Assembly: GCA_017547065.1 (NCBI GenBank)
Contig: JAFYRC010000236.1
Coordinates: 1 to 5,404 of the forward strand
Length of the DNA: 5,404 nt
Direction: 5' to 3'
DNA from: Tidjanibacter sp.
GTDB taxonomy: Bacteria; Bacteroidota; Bacteroidia; Bacteroidales; Rikenellaceae
Both the position numbers and the translations under genes were made by a program. The notes beneath the pieces are model-generated. The model was not told where the DNA came from. It saw only the letters and a program-made list of their open reading frames with translations, and made no database searches. Positions 1 to 5,404 of the stretch are shown piece by piece; within the stretch, counting starts at the first letter, position 1; the number at the start of each line of letters is the position of its first letter.

Positions 1-2
1 CA

Positions 3-452
3 CACGGTGAAAATTATGGCCAGCACCCTTGCAGGGGCCCACTCCTTACCTTCGAAGCCCACGAGCATCAGAATGGCCATAGGCACAGCCGTGTAGAAGA
101 GTCCAAAAAGGGTTGTTGCCATATTTTCGAAGGGCTTTTTCTCGCCCCTTGCGAGCTCGGCAGCAATAACTACGGGGATAACAAAAATCAACGAGAGTAG
201 TGCCACGGGCGAGGGGTTCAGCACGCAGTTGGCCACCAGAGCCACGCCCAAGCACATTACCAGCAGGCCCATGGGCTTTACCTCTCCTTCGGCCGATGCC
301 ATACGGAAGAGCTCGTGCTGGCCGATGATCACAACCAACGCTGCAACCACCGCCAATGCCCAGGGCGACCACAGGGCTGCACCCACGATAACCACACCCA
401 GCAGTCCTCCTGCCACTGTTCTCAATCCCAAATTTTTACCTTTCAGACTCAT
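3..452 (-). CDS. cdsA: Phosphatidate cytidylyltransferase CdsA, N-terminal 150 residues (partial)
   Basis: CdsA converts phosphatidic acid and CTP to CDP-diacylglycerol, the precursor of all membrane phospholipids, in the inner membrane. The frame from the ATG at 450-452 is open to the left edge for 150 codons, beginning MSLKGKNLGLRTVAGG. The protein is strongly hydrophobic, with about six candidate membrane segments near residues 14-28, 31-44, 61-78, 83-100, 111-131 and 141-150. A short positive N-terminus with an LRT motif before the first helix and a QHELFR motif after the second fit the N-terminal half of the CdsA family. The diagnostic C-terminal signature (S-x-x-K-R...K-D...HGG...D-R-x-D) lies outside the window, so the call rests on hydrophobicity, these motifs and gene order. 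The start is preceded by TAAAAGGT directly against the ATG. The gene begins 51 bp after ftsH with no terminator or promoter box between, which suggests co-transcription. Another polytopic membrane protein is possible but less likely. Confidence 0.85.
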   Translation of the reverse strand, partial: MSLKGKNLGLRTVAGGLLGVVIVGAALWSPWALAVVAALVVIIGQHELFRMASAEGEVKPMGLLVMCLGVALVANCVLNPSPVALLSLIFVIPVVIAAELARGEKKPFENMATTLFGLFYTAVPMAILMLVGFEGKEWAPARVLAIIFTV

Positions 453-503
453 ACCTTTTAGTTGTCGACCGTCATCCGTCGATCGCCATTTTGGTTAGTG
501 TTT

Positions 504-2663
504 TTATTCCCTTTTCTTGCGCTCGCCGAAGATGCGCTCCAAGTCCTCCGAGAAGACAACCTCCTTCTCCAAGAGCAACTCGGCCAACTCGGTGAGTCCC
601 TCACGGTGGGTAGTCAATATCTCGGTAGCCATCGCAAACGCCTTGTCAAGAAGTGCTTTGGCCTCGGTGTCGATCATTTCGGCTGTCTGTTCGCTGTATG
701 GCTTCGCAAAGGCGTAGTCGCTCTGACCGGTTGAGTCGTAGTAGGAACGGTTGCCCACCTTGTCGCTCATACCGTAGTACGACACCATAGCGTAGGTCAT
801 CTTCGTAGCCCTTTCGAGGTCGTTGAGTGCACCCGTGGAGATGGCTCCGAAGTTGAGCTGCTCGGAGGCCCTACCGGCCAACAGCGATGCAACCTCGTGC
901 ATCATCTGCTCGGTGGTTGTAATCTGCCTCTCCTCGGGCAGGTACCACGCAGCGCCGAGAGCCCTGCCTCGGGGGATGATGGTCACCTTAATGAGGGGAT
1001 TGGCGTGCTCCAAGAGCCAGCTTACCGTAGCGTGGCCCGCCTCGTGATAGGCAATGGTGCGCTTCTCCAGAGCGGTGATAATCTTATTCTTCTTCTCCAA
1101 GCCACCGATAATGCGGTCCACGGCGGCAATGAAGTCCTCCTTACCCACAGCCTTTTTGTCGTGGCGTGCGGCAATCAGAGCTGCCTCGTTGCACACGTTG
1201 GCAATGTCGGCACCCGAGAAACCGGGGGTCTGCTTGGTGAGGAACGAACGATCGAGTTCGGGCTCGAGTTTGAGTTTTTTCGGATGTACGTTGAAAATGG
1301 CCTCCCTCTCGTGCAGGTCGGGCAGACCAACCTCAATCTGGCGGTCAAACCTACCGGCCCTCATCAGAGCCTTGTCCAAAATGTCAACCCTGTTGGTTGC
1401 GGCCAATACGATAACGCCCGAGTTGGTACCGAAACCGTCCATCTCCGTTAGGAGCTGGTTGAGGGTGTTCTCCCTCTCGTCGTTGCCCGAGAAGCCTGCG
1501 TTCTTACCCCTGGCACGACCAATGGCATCAATCTCGTCGATGAAGACAATGCAGGGGGCCTTCTCCTTTGCTTGTGCAAAGAGGTCTCTCACACGCGATG
1601 CGCCCACGCCCACAAACATCTCCACGAAGTCGCTACCGCTGATAGAGAAGAAGGGAACGTTTGCCTCGCCTGCTACGGCTTTGGCCAACAAAGTCTTACC
1701 CGTTCCGGGAGGGCCTACGAGGAGTGCGCCCTTGGGAATCTTACCACCCAGGTCGCGATATTTGTCGGGCTTGCGTAAGAAGTCCACAATCTCCATAATC
1801 TCCACCTTGGCCTCCTCCAAGCCGGCAACATCCTTGAACGTCACCTTGTTGGCGTTGTTCTTGTCGAACACCTGCGCACGGGCCTTACCCACGTTCATCA
1901 CGCCACCCTGTCCTGCGGGGCCACGAGAGGCCGAGCGGAACATCAGCACCATAAAGAAAATGAGCAGGATGTAGGGAAGGAAGGAAAATATCTGACCCCA
2001 GATGTCGGTGGGATACTCATAGCCGGGTACGGGCACCTCAATGCCGTGTTTGTCGGCCAACTGTCGGAGGTCGTCACGGAATATCTCGGGGTTACCCACG
2101 TTGTAGGTAAACTGCTTGCCACTCTGGGGAATGTTCTTGTAGGCGGGCAACTGACGATAGCGCTCCACGGCCTCTTTGGTGAGGGTGATGTTGGCGGTCT
2201 TGTCGTTCTCCACCACAATCTTCTCCACGTCACCCTTAACGATCATCTCCGAAAGGGCCTTCCAATCGGTCTTCGAGGGCACACCCTCGCCACCTACTAC
2301 GTTCAGCAGGAAGAAGCCGGCAATCATAATGCCCCAGAAGATGTAGAGCACTCGCCTCATCCTCTTGGGACTACCCATCATCGGGCTACCCATAAAATGG
2401 CCACCGGGCTGACCTCCGGGTCGCCTGCCGGGCTGACCACCCATGTAGGGACGGCCACCGTTGGGCTGACCACCATTAGGCACACCCTGGCCTTGGCTCT
2501 GCGCACCATTCTCGGTGGGCTCGCCACTCTCGGGTTGGCTCTGCTCCTCGCCCTCGGGCTGGGGCTGTGCGCCACCCTCGTTTTGCTCACCGTCGAGCTG
2601 TGTGGACTGCTCCTCCACTTTCACCTGCTCTTCGGTGTTATTCTCTGTGTTCTTAAATTCCAT
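504..2663 (-). CDS. ftsH: ATP-dependent zinc metalloprotease FtsH, with long N-terminal extension
   Basis: FtsH is a hexameric inner-membrane AAA+ protease that pulls damaged membrane proteins and short-lived cytoplasmic regulators into a zinc peptidase chamber. The 719-residue protein is complete. Residues 1-103 are a low-complexity Q/G/P/E-rich segment. Transmembrane helices lie near 105-123 and 222-242, flanking a periplasmic domain. The AAA+ domain carries Walker A GPPGTGKT (317-324), the pore loop FVGVG (350-354), Walker B IVFIDEID (372-379) and the second region of homology ending RAGRFDR, with arginine fingers R438 and R441. The zinc site is HEAGH (540-544) with the third ligand probably D615 in LNDLERAT. 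All key residues are present, so it should be active. RAGRFDR replaces the more common RPGRFDR, which I associate with Bacteroidota FtsH. E. coli FtsH is about 645 residues, and the extra length is mostly the N-terminal tail. The start is supported by an in-frame TAA four codons upstream. It lies 91 bp after rsfS and 51 bp before cdsA. Confidence 0.98.
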   Translation of the reverse strand: MEFKNTENNTEEQVKVEEQSTQLDGEQNEGGAQPQPEGEEQSQPESGEPTENGAQSQGQGVPNGGQPNGGRPYMGGQPGRRPGGQPGGHFMGSPMMGSPKRMRRVLYIFWGIMIAGFFLLNVVGGEGVPSKTDWKALSEMIVKGDVEKIVVENDKTANITLTKEAVERYRQLPAYKNIPQSGKQFTYNVGNPEIFRDDLRQLADKHGIEVPVPGYEYPTDIWGQIFSFLPYILLIFFMVLMFRSASRGPAGQGGVMNVGKARAQVFDKNNANKVTFKDVAGLEEAKVEIMEIVDFLRKPDKYRDLGGKIPKGALLVGPPGTGKTLLAKAVAGEANVPFFSISGSDFVEMFVGVGASRVRDLFAQAKEKAPCIVFIDEIDAIGRARGKNAGFSGNDERENTLNQLLTEMDGFGTNSGVIVLAATNRVDILDKALMRAGRFDRQIEVGLPDLHEREAIFNVHPKKLKLEPELDRSFLTKQTPGFSGADIANVCNEAALIAARHDKKAVGKEDFIAAVDRIIGGLEKKNKIITALEKRTIAYHEAGHATVSWLLEHANPLIKVTIIPRGRALGAAWYLPEERQITTTEQMMHEVASLLAGRASEQLNFGAISTGALNDLERATKMTYAMVSYYGMSDKVGNRSYYDSTGQSDYAFAKPYSEQTAEMIDTEAKALLDKAFAMATEILTTHREGLTELAELLLEKEVVFSEDLERIFGERKKRE

Positions 2664-2719
2664 TTCTTTGTGTTAACGCTGTTTTTTTAGATTCTGTTTC
2701 TCTGTGTTAACGCTGTTTT
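2663..2719 (-). repeat. Two-copy 23-bp direct repeat in the ftsH leader
   Basis: Positions 2663-2685 and 2697-2719 match at 22 of 23 bases, with a period of 34 bp. The uninterrupted shared core, read on the coding strand, is AAAACAGCGTTAACACA (2669-2685 and 2703-2719) and contains the palindrome GTTAAC. The copy nearer the gene ends on the A of the ftsH ATG, so it forms the ribosome landing region. The A-rich sequence without a Shine-Dalgarno is usual for Bacteroidota leaders. It may be a local duplication or a translational control element; nothing in the sequence decides between these. Confidence 0.85.
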
Positions 2720-2744
2720 GTTGTTTTTGTTGTGATTCTTTCAT
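2673..2744 (-). other. Possible 23-codon upstream ORF in the ftsH leader
   Basis: An ATG at 2742-2744 opens a 23-codon frame beginning MKESQQKQQNSV and ending in TAA at 2673-2675. It is rich in Gln, Lys and Asn and lies in the same frame as ftsH, stopping nine bases before the ftsH ATG. It spans the first repeat copy, and its stop codon falls inside the second. No clear Shine-Dalgarno precedes it, and its composition could simply reflect an A-rich leader. It could be a leader peptide coupling translation to ftsH, or chance. I lean towards chance. Confidence 0.2.
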
Positions 2745-2754
2745 CCGTTGAGGT

Positions 2755-3105
2755 CTACTCCTCGCTCTCGTAGCGGGTTGCGGGAGCATCGGCCCACAAC
2801 TGCTCCAAGCGGTAGTAGTCGCGCAGGGGAGTGAGGAAGATGTGAACCATTACGTCCACATAGTCGATAGCAATCCACGCTGCGTTGGTCTTACCCTCCA
2901 CCCTGCGGGGCTTCTCGCCAATTTTCTCCTCCAAAGCCTCTACGATACCGTCGGCGATGGCGTCAACCTGACTTGTGGAGTCGGCATTGCAAATTACGAA
3001 AGCGTCACAGATGGTGCCCTCCAATGCGGATAGGTCGAGTGAAACGATGTTGTGGCCTTTTTTGTCCTGAATGGCCGTTACGATGTTGCTGATAAGTTTC
3101 TGCAT
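2755..3105 (-). CDS. rsfS: Ribosome silencing factor RsfS (Iojap/DUF143 family)
   Basis: RsfS binds ribosomal protein uL14 on the free large subunit and blocks subunit joining, lowering translation when nutrients run short. The protein has 116 residues, a normal family length. The family pattern is clear: CDAFVICNADSTSQVDAIAD at about 33-52, PRRVEGK at 66-72, then WIAIDYVDVMVHIF at 77-90 and RDYYRLEQLWADA at 95-107. The acidic tail RYESEE is ordinary. The ATG at 3103-3105 gives the usual N-terminus (MQKLISNIVTAI), and the upstream sequence is A/C-rich without a Shine-Dalgarno. It is the first gene of the probable rsfS-ftsH-cdsA unit, a gene order I recall from Bacteroidota. It lies 78 bp after oxyR, and a promoter-like TATCTTTG sits between them. 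That it is regulated separately from oxyR is an inference from that box. Confidence 0.96.
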   Translation of the reverse strand: MQKLISNIVTAIQDKKGHNIVSLDLSALEGTICDAFVICNADSTSQVDAIADGIVEALEEKIGEKPRRVEGKTNAAWIAIDYVDVMVHIFLTPLRDYYRLEQLWADAPATRYESEE

Positions 3106-3153
3106 ATTGTGTCTGTTGTTTTGTTATTGTCAAACTTGTGCCCTTGCAGGGGG

Positions 3154-3174
3154 CTTTATCTTACAAAGATAAAG
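3154..3174. repeat. Perfect inverted repeat, 9-bp arms with 3-bp spacer, between oxyR and rsfS
   Basis: The arms CTTTATCTT (3154-3162) and AAGATAAAG (3166-3174) are exact reverse complements around ACA. The element lies 10 bp past the oxyR stop. No T-run follows the hairpin on the minus strand, where the next bases are C-rich, so it is a poor intrinsic terminator for oxyR. It contains the rsfS -7 box, so it could be an operator overlapping a promoter, or a weak 3' end hairpin. Confidence 0.7.
3164..3171 (-). promoter_or_regulatory. Probable rsfS promoter -7 box TATCTTTG
   Basis: The minus strand reads TATCTTTG, an exact match to the Bacteroidota primary sigma factor -7 consensus TAnnTTTG. 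There are 58 bases between it and the rsfS ATG, so the start site would lie near 3157 and the leader would be about 50 nt. The -33 position has only GTG or GGT instead of TTG or TTTG, so support there is weak. No such box occurs in the ftsH or cdsA upstream gaps, which fits one promoter serving rsfS, ftsH and cdsA. Confidence 0.55.
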
Positions 3175-3183
3175 GTTTTGTTG

Positions 3184-4098
3184 TTAATTCCACCCTTTGG
3201 GTGAGGTTTTTTTCTTCTCCTCCTCCAAAATTGTATCTCGGAGTGCCCCAACGATGCTCTCTTTGGCATAGGTGCGCCTCACGCCGATGACGATTTTACG
3301 GCTTGCGGCACCCCTTGCGAGCATCTTAACGCGGTCTTTTACACCCTCGTGCAGATAGGGAATAGCCATTTCGGGGATGACGGTAATCTTGTCGGTTGCC
3401 TCCACAATCCTCATGAGTGTTTCGAGCGAGCCACTCTGGAAAGTGTAGGTGTTCTCCTGGTTTTTGCTCACGCTACACAACTCCAACACCTGATCGCGCA
3501 GACAGTGTCCCTCGGCCAACAGTAGAAGATCCCTGCCGGTGATGTCCTCAATGCGGAGGTTGGTGCGTGCAAAGAGTGGATTATCGGGCGACACATAGGC
3601 GTAGAAACGGTCGTCGAAGAGCTCGTGCTCGGTGATGCGCTCGGGGCATGTTCCGCCCGCAAGTATGGCCGCGTCGAGCTCGTCTTTGTCCATTGCTTTG
3701 ATAATTTCGGGTGTGGTCATCTCCCTGATTTCCAGCTCCACTTTGGGATACTTGTCTGCGAAGGACTGCACCACGCGGGGGAGTAGGTAAGGGGCGATGG
3801 TGGGGATCACTCCAAGGCGAATTTTACCCGCCACACTACCTTTAAGCTCGGCCACACTCTCCTTGATGTTGTTGTATGCAAGGAGGGCCTCTTTGGCCTT
3901 TTCAATCACTATTGCGCCCACCTGGGTTGGCACCACGGGCTTCTTCGAGCGGTCCAAGAGTACCACTCCGAGCTCGTCTTCGAGGTTTTTGATTTGCATA
4001 CTCAACGAGGGCTGCGTCACGAAACAGAGTTCGCTGGCCTTCGAAAAGCTTCCACAGCTTGCCACGGCAAGCAGATATTCGAGTTGGATTATAGTCAT
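3184..4098 (-). CDS. oxyR: OxyR, LysR-type hydrogen peroxide-sensing transcriptional regulator
   Basis: OxyR is a cytoplasmic DNA-binding protein in which peroxide forms a disulfide that switches on genes for peroxide removal and iron storage (ahpCF, kat, dps in Bacteroides). The 304-residue protein has a LysR helix-turn-helix in residues 1-60 (QLEYLLAVA, then QPSLSMQIKNLEDELG) and a substrate-binding-like domain from about 91. The sensing motif GHCLRDQVLELC places cysteines at 199 and 208, the same spacing and numbers as the E. coli redox pair, which separates it from other LysR proteins. Cys25 in the recognition region also matches E. coli. The N-terminus MTIIQLEYL aligns with the usual OxyR start, fixing the ATG at 4096-4098. 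The C-terminal tail EEEKKKTSPKGWN is charged and likely disordered. It is a single gene between the htpG terminator and the rsfS promoter; no peroxide-defence target gene is adjacent here. Confidence 0.96.
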   Translation of the reverse strand: MTIIQLEYLLAVASCGSFSKASELCFVTQPSLSMQIKNLEDELGVVLLDRSKKPVVPTQVGAIVIEKAKEALLAYNNIKESVAELKGSVAGKIRLGVIPTIAPYLLPRVVQSFADKYPKVELEIREMTTPEIIKAMDKDELDAAILAGGTCPERITEHELFDDRFYAYVSPDNPLFARTNLRIEDITGRDLLLLAEGHCLRDQVLELCSVSKNQENTYTFQSGSLETLMRIVEATDKITVIPEMAIPYLHEGVKDRVKMLARGAASRKIVIGVRRTYAKESIVGALRDTILEEEKKKTSPKGWN

Positions 4099-4114
4099 AT
4101 CTTATGCTTTTCTG

Positions 4115-4130
4115 CAAAGTTATAACTTTG
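4115..4130. repeat. Perfect 16-bp palindrome CAAAGTTATAACTTTG over the oxyR -7 box
   Basis: Both strands read CAAAGTTATAACTTTG with no spacer. Each strand therefore carries one TAACTTTG -7-like box. The dyad position over the promoter core suggests a binding site for a dimeric regulator, perhaps OxyR itself, since LysR proteins often repress their own genes. It does not obviously resemble the long spaced OxyR site known from E. coli, so the binder is unknown. Confidence 0.6.
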
Positions 4131-4145
4131 CCCCGAGATTATCAA
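4115..4145 (-). promoter_or_regulatory. Probable oxyR promoter (-33 TTG, -7 TAACTTTG)
   Basis: On the minus strand TAACTTTG (4115-4122) matches the Bacteroidota -7 consensus TAnnTTTG, and TTG (4143-4145) lies 20 bases upstream, close to the expected -33 spacing. Only 16 bases separate the -7 box from the oxyR ATG, so the start site would be near 4109 and the leader only about 10 nt. The -7 box is one half of a perfect 16-bp palindrome. Confidence 0.65.
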
Positions 4146-4156
4146 GCGTTTGAACT

Positions 4157-4194
4157 AATTAAAATCACTATCCGCACGGTGGCGGATAGTGATT
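4157..4194 (-). terminator. Intrinsic terminator of htpG
   Basis: Perfect 13-bp arms (4163-4175 and 4182-4194, AATCACTATCCGC and its complement) enclose a 6-base loop. On the minus strand the stem runs straight into TTTTAATTAG, a moderate U-tract. The hairpin begins about 30 bases after the htpG stop. No T-run follows on the plus strand, so it works in the htpG direction only and separates htpG from oxyR transcription. Confidence 0.88.
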
Positions 4195-4224
4195 CCAATT
4201 CGATGCCAAACGGCGCCTATTTTT

Positions 4225-5404
4225 TTAGTTCTTACCAATCAGCTCCACACTACGGCGGATGAAGGCGTTGAGGCTCTCACCTTTGAGCATGCCGTTGGAG
4301 AGCAGAGCAAGGTCAATGAGCTGTTTTACAAGCACATTCTTCTTGCCCTCGCCGCGCAAAAGCTCTGTGCGCGAAGCACGCAGGGAGTCGATTTTCTTCT
4401 CCAAATCATCGCGGTGTGTGCGCTCCTCGGTGGAGATTTCCTCCTCTTTTTTATCTTTGAGAAGGGTGTTGAGGGTGTTGAGCTGACCCTCTGCGGCGGA
4501 GATTTTCTTGTCGGTGGAGGTGATTTTCTCGCCACACTCCCTCTCTACGTCGCCCAAAATTTCTGCCACCAAGGGGTGGTTGCCGTTTACAGCAATGGTG
4601 TAGCTGTCGGGCATTTGGGCATAGAACTGACTCATGCCGCCACCGCTAATCTGTGCCATCTCTTTCATACGACGCATAAACTCGTCGCGAGTGATGGTTA
4701 CGGGTACCTCGGTGGACTCCATTGACTCGAAGGAGATGCTGTAGTGAATCTTCTCGTCGGTGGGCAACTGGCTCTCAAATACGGGGCGCAGAATCTCCTG
4801 CTGGGCAGTGGTGAGGGCAATTTTCAGGTCGTTGTCCTTCTGGATGAGCTTCTCCACAACGTTGGAGTCGACCCTCACGAAGGAGGTCTTCTCGTTTTTG
4901 CTCTCCACCCAGTTGATGAAGTGGCTGTCGAGGGGGCCGTCCATCACGAGCACATCGTAGCCTTTGGCTTTGGCGGCCTCCACAAAACTATATTTGTCCT
5001 CCACGTTGTCGGCATAGAGGTATACGAGCGTGCCATTCTTGTCGGTCTGGTTCTCCTTAATGAGGTTGCGATACTCCTCGAGTGTGAAATACTTACCCTC
5101 GGAGTTCTTCAACAACACGAAGTTCTGTGCCTTCTCGGCAAACTTCTCGTCGGTTACAATGCCATACTCGATGAAGATTTTCAGATCGTCCCACTTGCTC
5201 TCAAACTCGGGCCTCATGGTGTTGAACAACTCCTGCAAACGGTCGCCCACTTTGCGAGTGATGTAGCCGGAGATTTTCTTCACGTTGCTGTCGCTCTGGA
5301 GGTAGCTCCTCGACACGTTCAAGGGGATGTCGGGCGAGTCGATAACGCCGTGCAATAGAGTGAGATACTCGGGTACGATACCCTCCACCGAGTCGGTCAC
5401 AAAG
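4225..5404 (-). CDS. htpG: Chaperone protein HtpG (Hsp90 family), C-terminal part (partial)
   Basis: HtpG is the bacterial Hsp90, a cytoplasmic ATP-driven dimeric chaperone that remodels client proteins, often with DnaK. The open frame continues past the right edge, so the ATPase N-domain and part of the middle domain are missing; about 392 residues are visible. The conserved middle-domain block GIVPEYLTLLHGVIDSPDIP followed by LNVSRSYLQSD opens the fragment (about residues 8-37 counted from 5400). YLYADNVEDKYSFVEAAKAKGYDVLVMDGPLDSHFINWVE (split here only by reading; about 127-166) matches the client-facing region. The C-terminal dimerisation domain contains MRRMKEMAQ and ends FIRRSVELIGKN, corresponding to FIRRMNQLL in E. 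coli. Between them, at about 290-352, is a charged, coiled-coil-like insertion absent from E. coli HtpG. Codon 5398-5400 is GTG read as internal valine, not a start. The gene ends in TAA about 30 bp before its terminator and is probably transcribed alone or as the last gene of a unit. Confidence 0.96.
   Translation of the reverse strand, partial: FVTDSVEGIVPEYLTLLHGVIDSPDIPLNVSRSYLQSDSNVKKISGYITRKVGDRLQELFNTMRPEFESKWDDLKIFIEYGIVTDEKFAEKAQNFVLLKNSEGKYFTLEEYRNLIKENQTDKNGTLVYLYADNVEDKYSFVEAAKAKGYDVLVMDGPLDSHFINWVESKNEKTSFVRVDSNVVEKLIQKDNDLKIALTTAQQEILRPVFESQLPTDEKIHYSISFESMESTEVPVTITRDEFMRRMKEMAQISGGGMSQFYAQMPDSYTIAVNGNHPLVAEILGDVERECGEKITSTDKKISAAEGQLNTLNTLLKDKKEEEISTEERTHRDDLEKKIDSLRASRTELLRGEGKKNVLVKQLIDLALLSNGMLKGESLNAFIRRSVELIGKN

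Noticed and set aside
46..372. Minus-strand 108-codon frame near the left edge
   Set aside because: It is in a different frame from cdsA, which gives a clean membrane protein through the same bases. The shifted frame is Gly/Arg-rich without family features.
465..482. Possible hairpin between ftsH and cdsA
   Set aside because: The stem is only 5 bp with an 8-base loop and no following T-run, too weak to call a terminator.
1054..1974. Long plus-strand open frame (306 codons) opposite ftsH
   Set aside because: It lies wholly antisense to the AAA+ domain of ftsH, whose motifs are all intact on the minus strand. The translation is Ser/Ala/Pro-rich with no recognisable family, typical of a shadow frame in GC-rich coding DNA.
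2046..2690. Plus-strand open frame (214 codons) over the 5' end of ftsH
   Set aside because: Its Leu/Gly/Thr/His-rich composition mirrors the low-complexity ftsH tail and periplasmic domain. It has no supporting promoter or homology that I recognise.
3141..3152. CCCTTGCAGGGG, also found inside cdsA at 27-38
   Set aside because: One shared 12-mer pair is about what chance predicts in a window this size, and the cdsA copy is explained by its coding sequence.
4744..5358. Plus-strand open frame (204 codons) opposite htpG
   Set aside because: It is antisense to conserved HtpG middle-domain sequence and is Val/Leu/His-rich with no known motif, so it is a shadow frame.
5398..5400. GTG as the start codon of the htpG fragment
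   Set aside because: The frame continues beyond the right edge, and the sequence here is mid-protein in the HtpG middle domain. The GTG encodes an internal valine.

Overview
The window reads as a stretch of ordinary chromosome from a Bacteroidota organism, most likely a Bacteroidales. The evidence is the gene order rsfS-ftsH-cdsA, a charged insertion in the C-terminal domain of HtpG, the RAGRFDR form of the FtsH arginine-finger motif, sparse Shine-Dalgarno sequences, and exact TAnnTTTG promoter boxes in intergenic DNA. Base composition is fairly GC-rich for the order, so an Alistipes-like or similar gut lineage is possible, but the genus cannot be fixed from this sequence.

All five protein genes lie on the minus strand, so transcription runs from high to low coordinates. 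At the right edge is the C-terminal part of htpG (Hsp90 chaperone, 4225-5404, N-terminus outside the window). A clear intrinsic terminator follows (4157-4194). Next is a complete oxyR (3184-4098), a LysR-type peroxide sensor with both redox cysteines at the Escherichia coli positions (199 and 208). After it comes a probable transcription unit: rsfS (2755-3105, ribosome silencing factor), ftsH (504-2663, membrane AAA+ zinc protease) and the start of cdsA (3-452, phosphatidate cytidylyltransferase, running off the left edge). The cdsA fragment was translated by hand from the sequence.

The genes share a theme of stress and envelope homeostasis. HtpG refolds or holds proteins, OxyR senses peroxide, RsfS shuts down idle ribosomes, FtsH degrades damaged membrane proteins and short-lived regulators, and CdsA supplies CDP-diacylglycerol for phospholipid synthesis. 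Joint regulation is only an inference.

I found no mobile element, CRISPR array, tRNA, rRNA, toxin or defence locus, and no evidence of an undescribed multi-gene system. The points worth a second look are smaller: a roughly 100-residue low-complexity cytoplasmic extension on FtsH; a 23-bp near-perfect direct repeat in the ftsH leader whose second copy reaches the start codon, together with a tiny in-frame upstream ORF; and two promoter -7 boxes (oxyR and rsfS) that each sit inside a perfect inverted repeat. No stretch over 300 bases lacks a gene.
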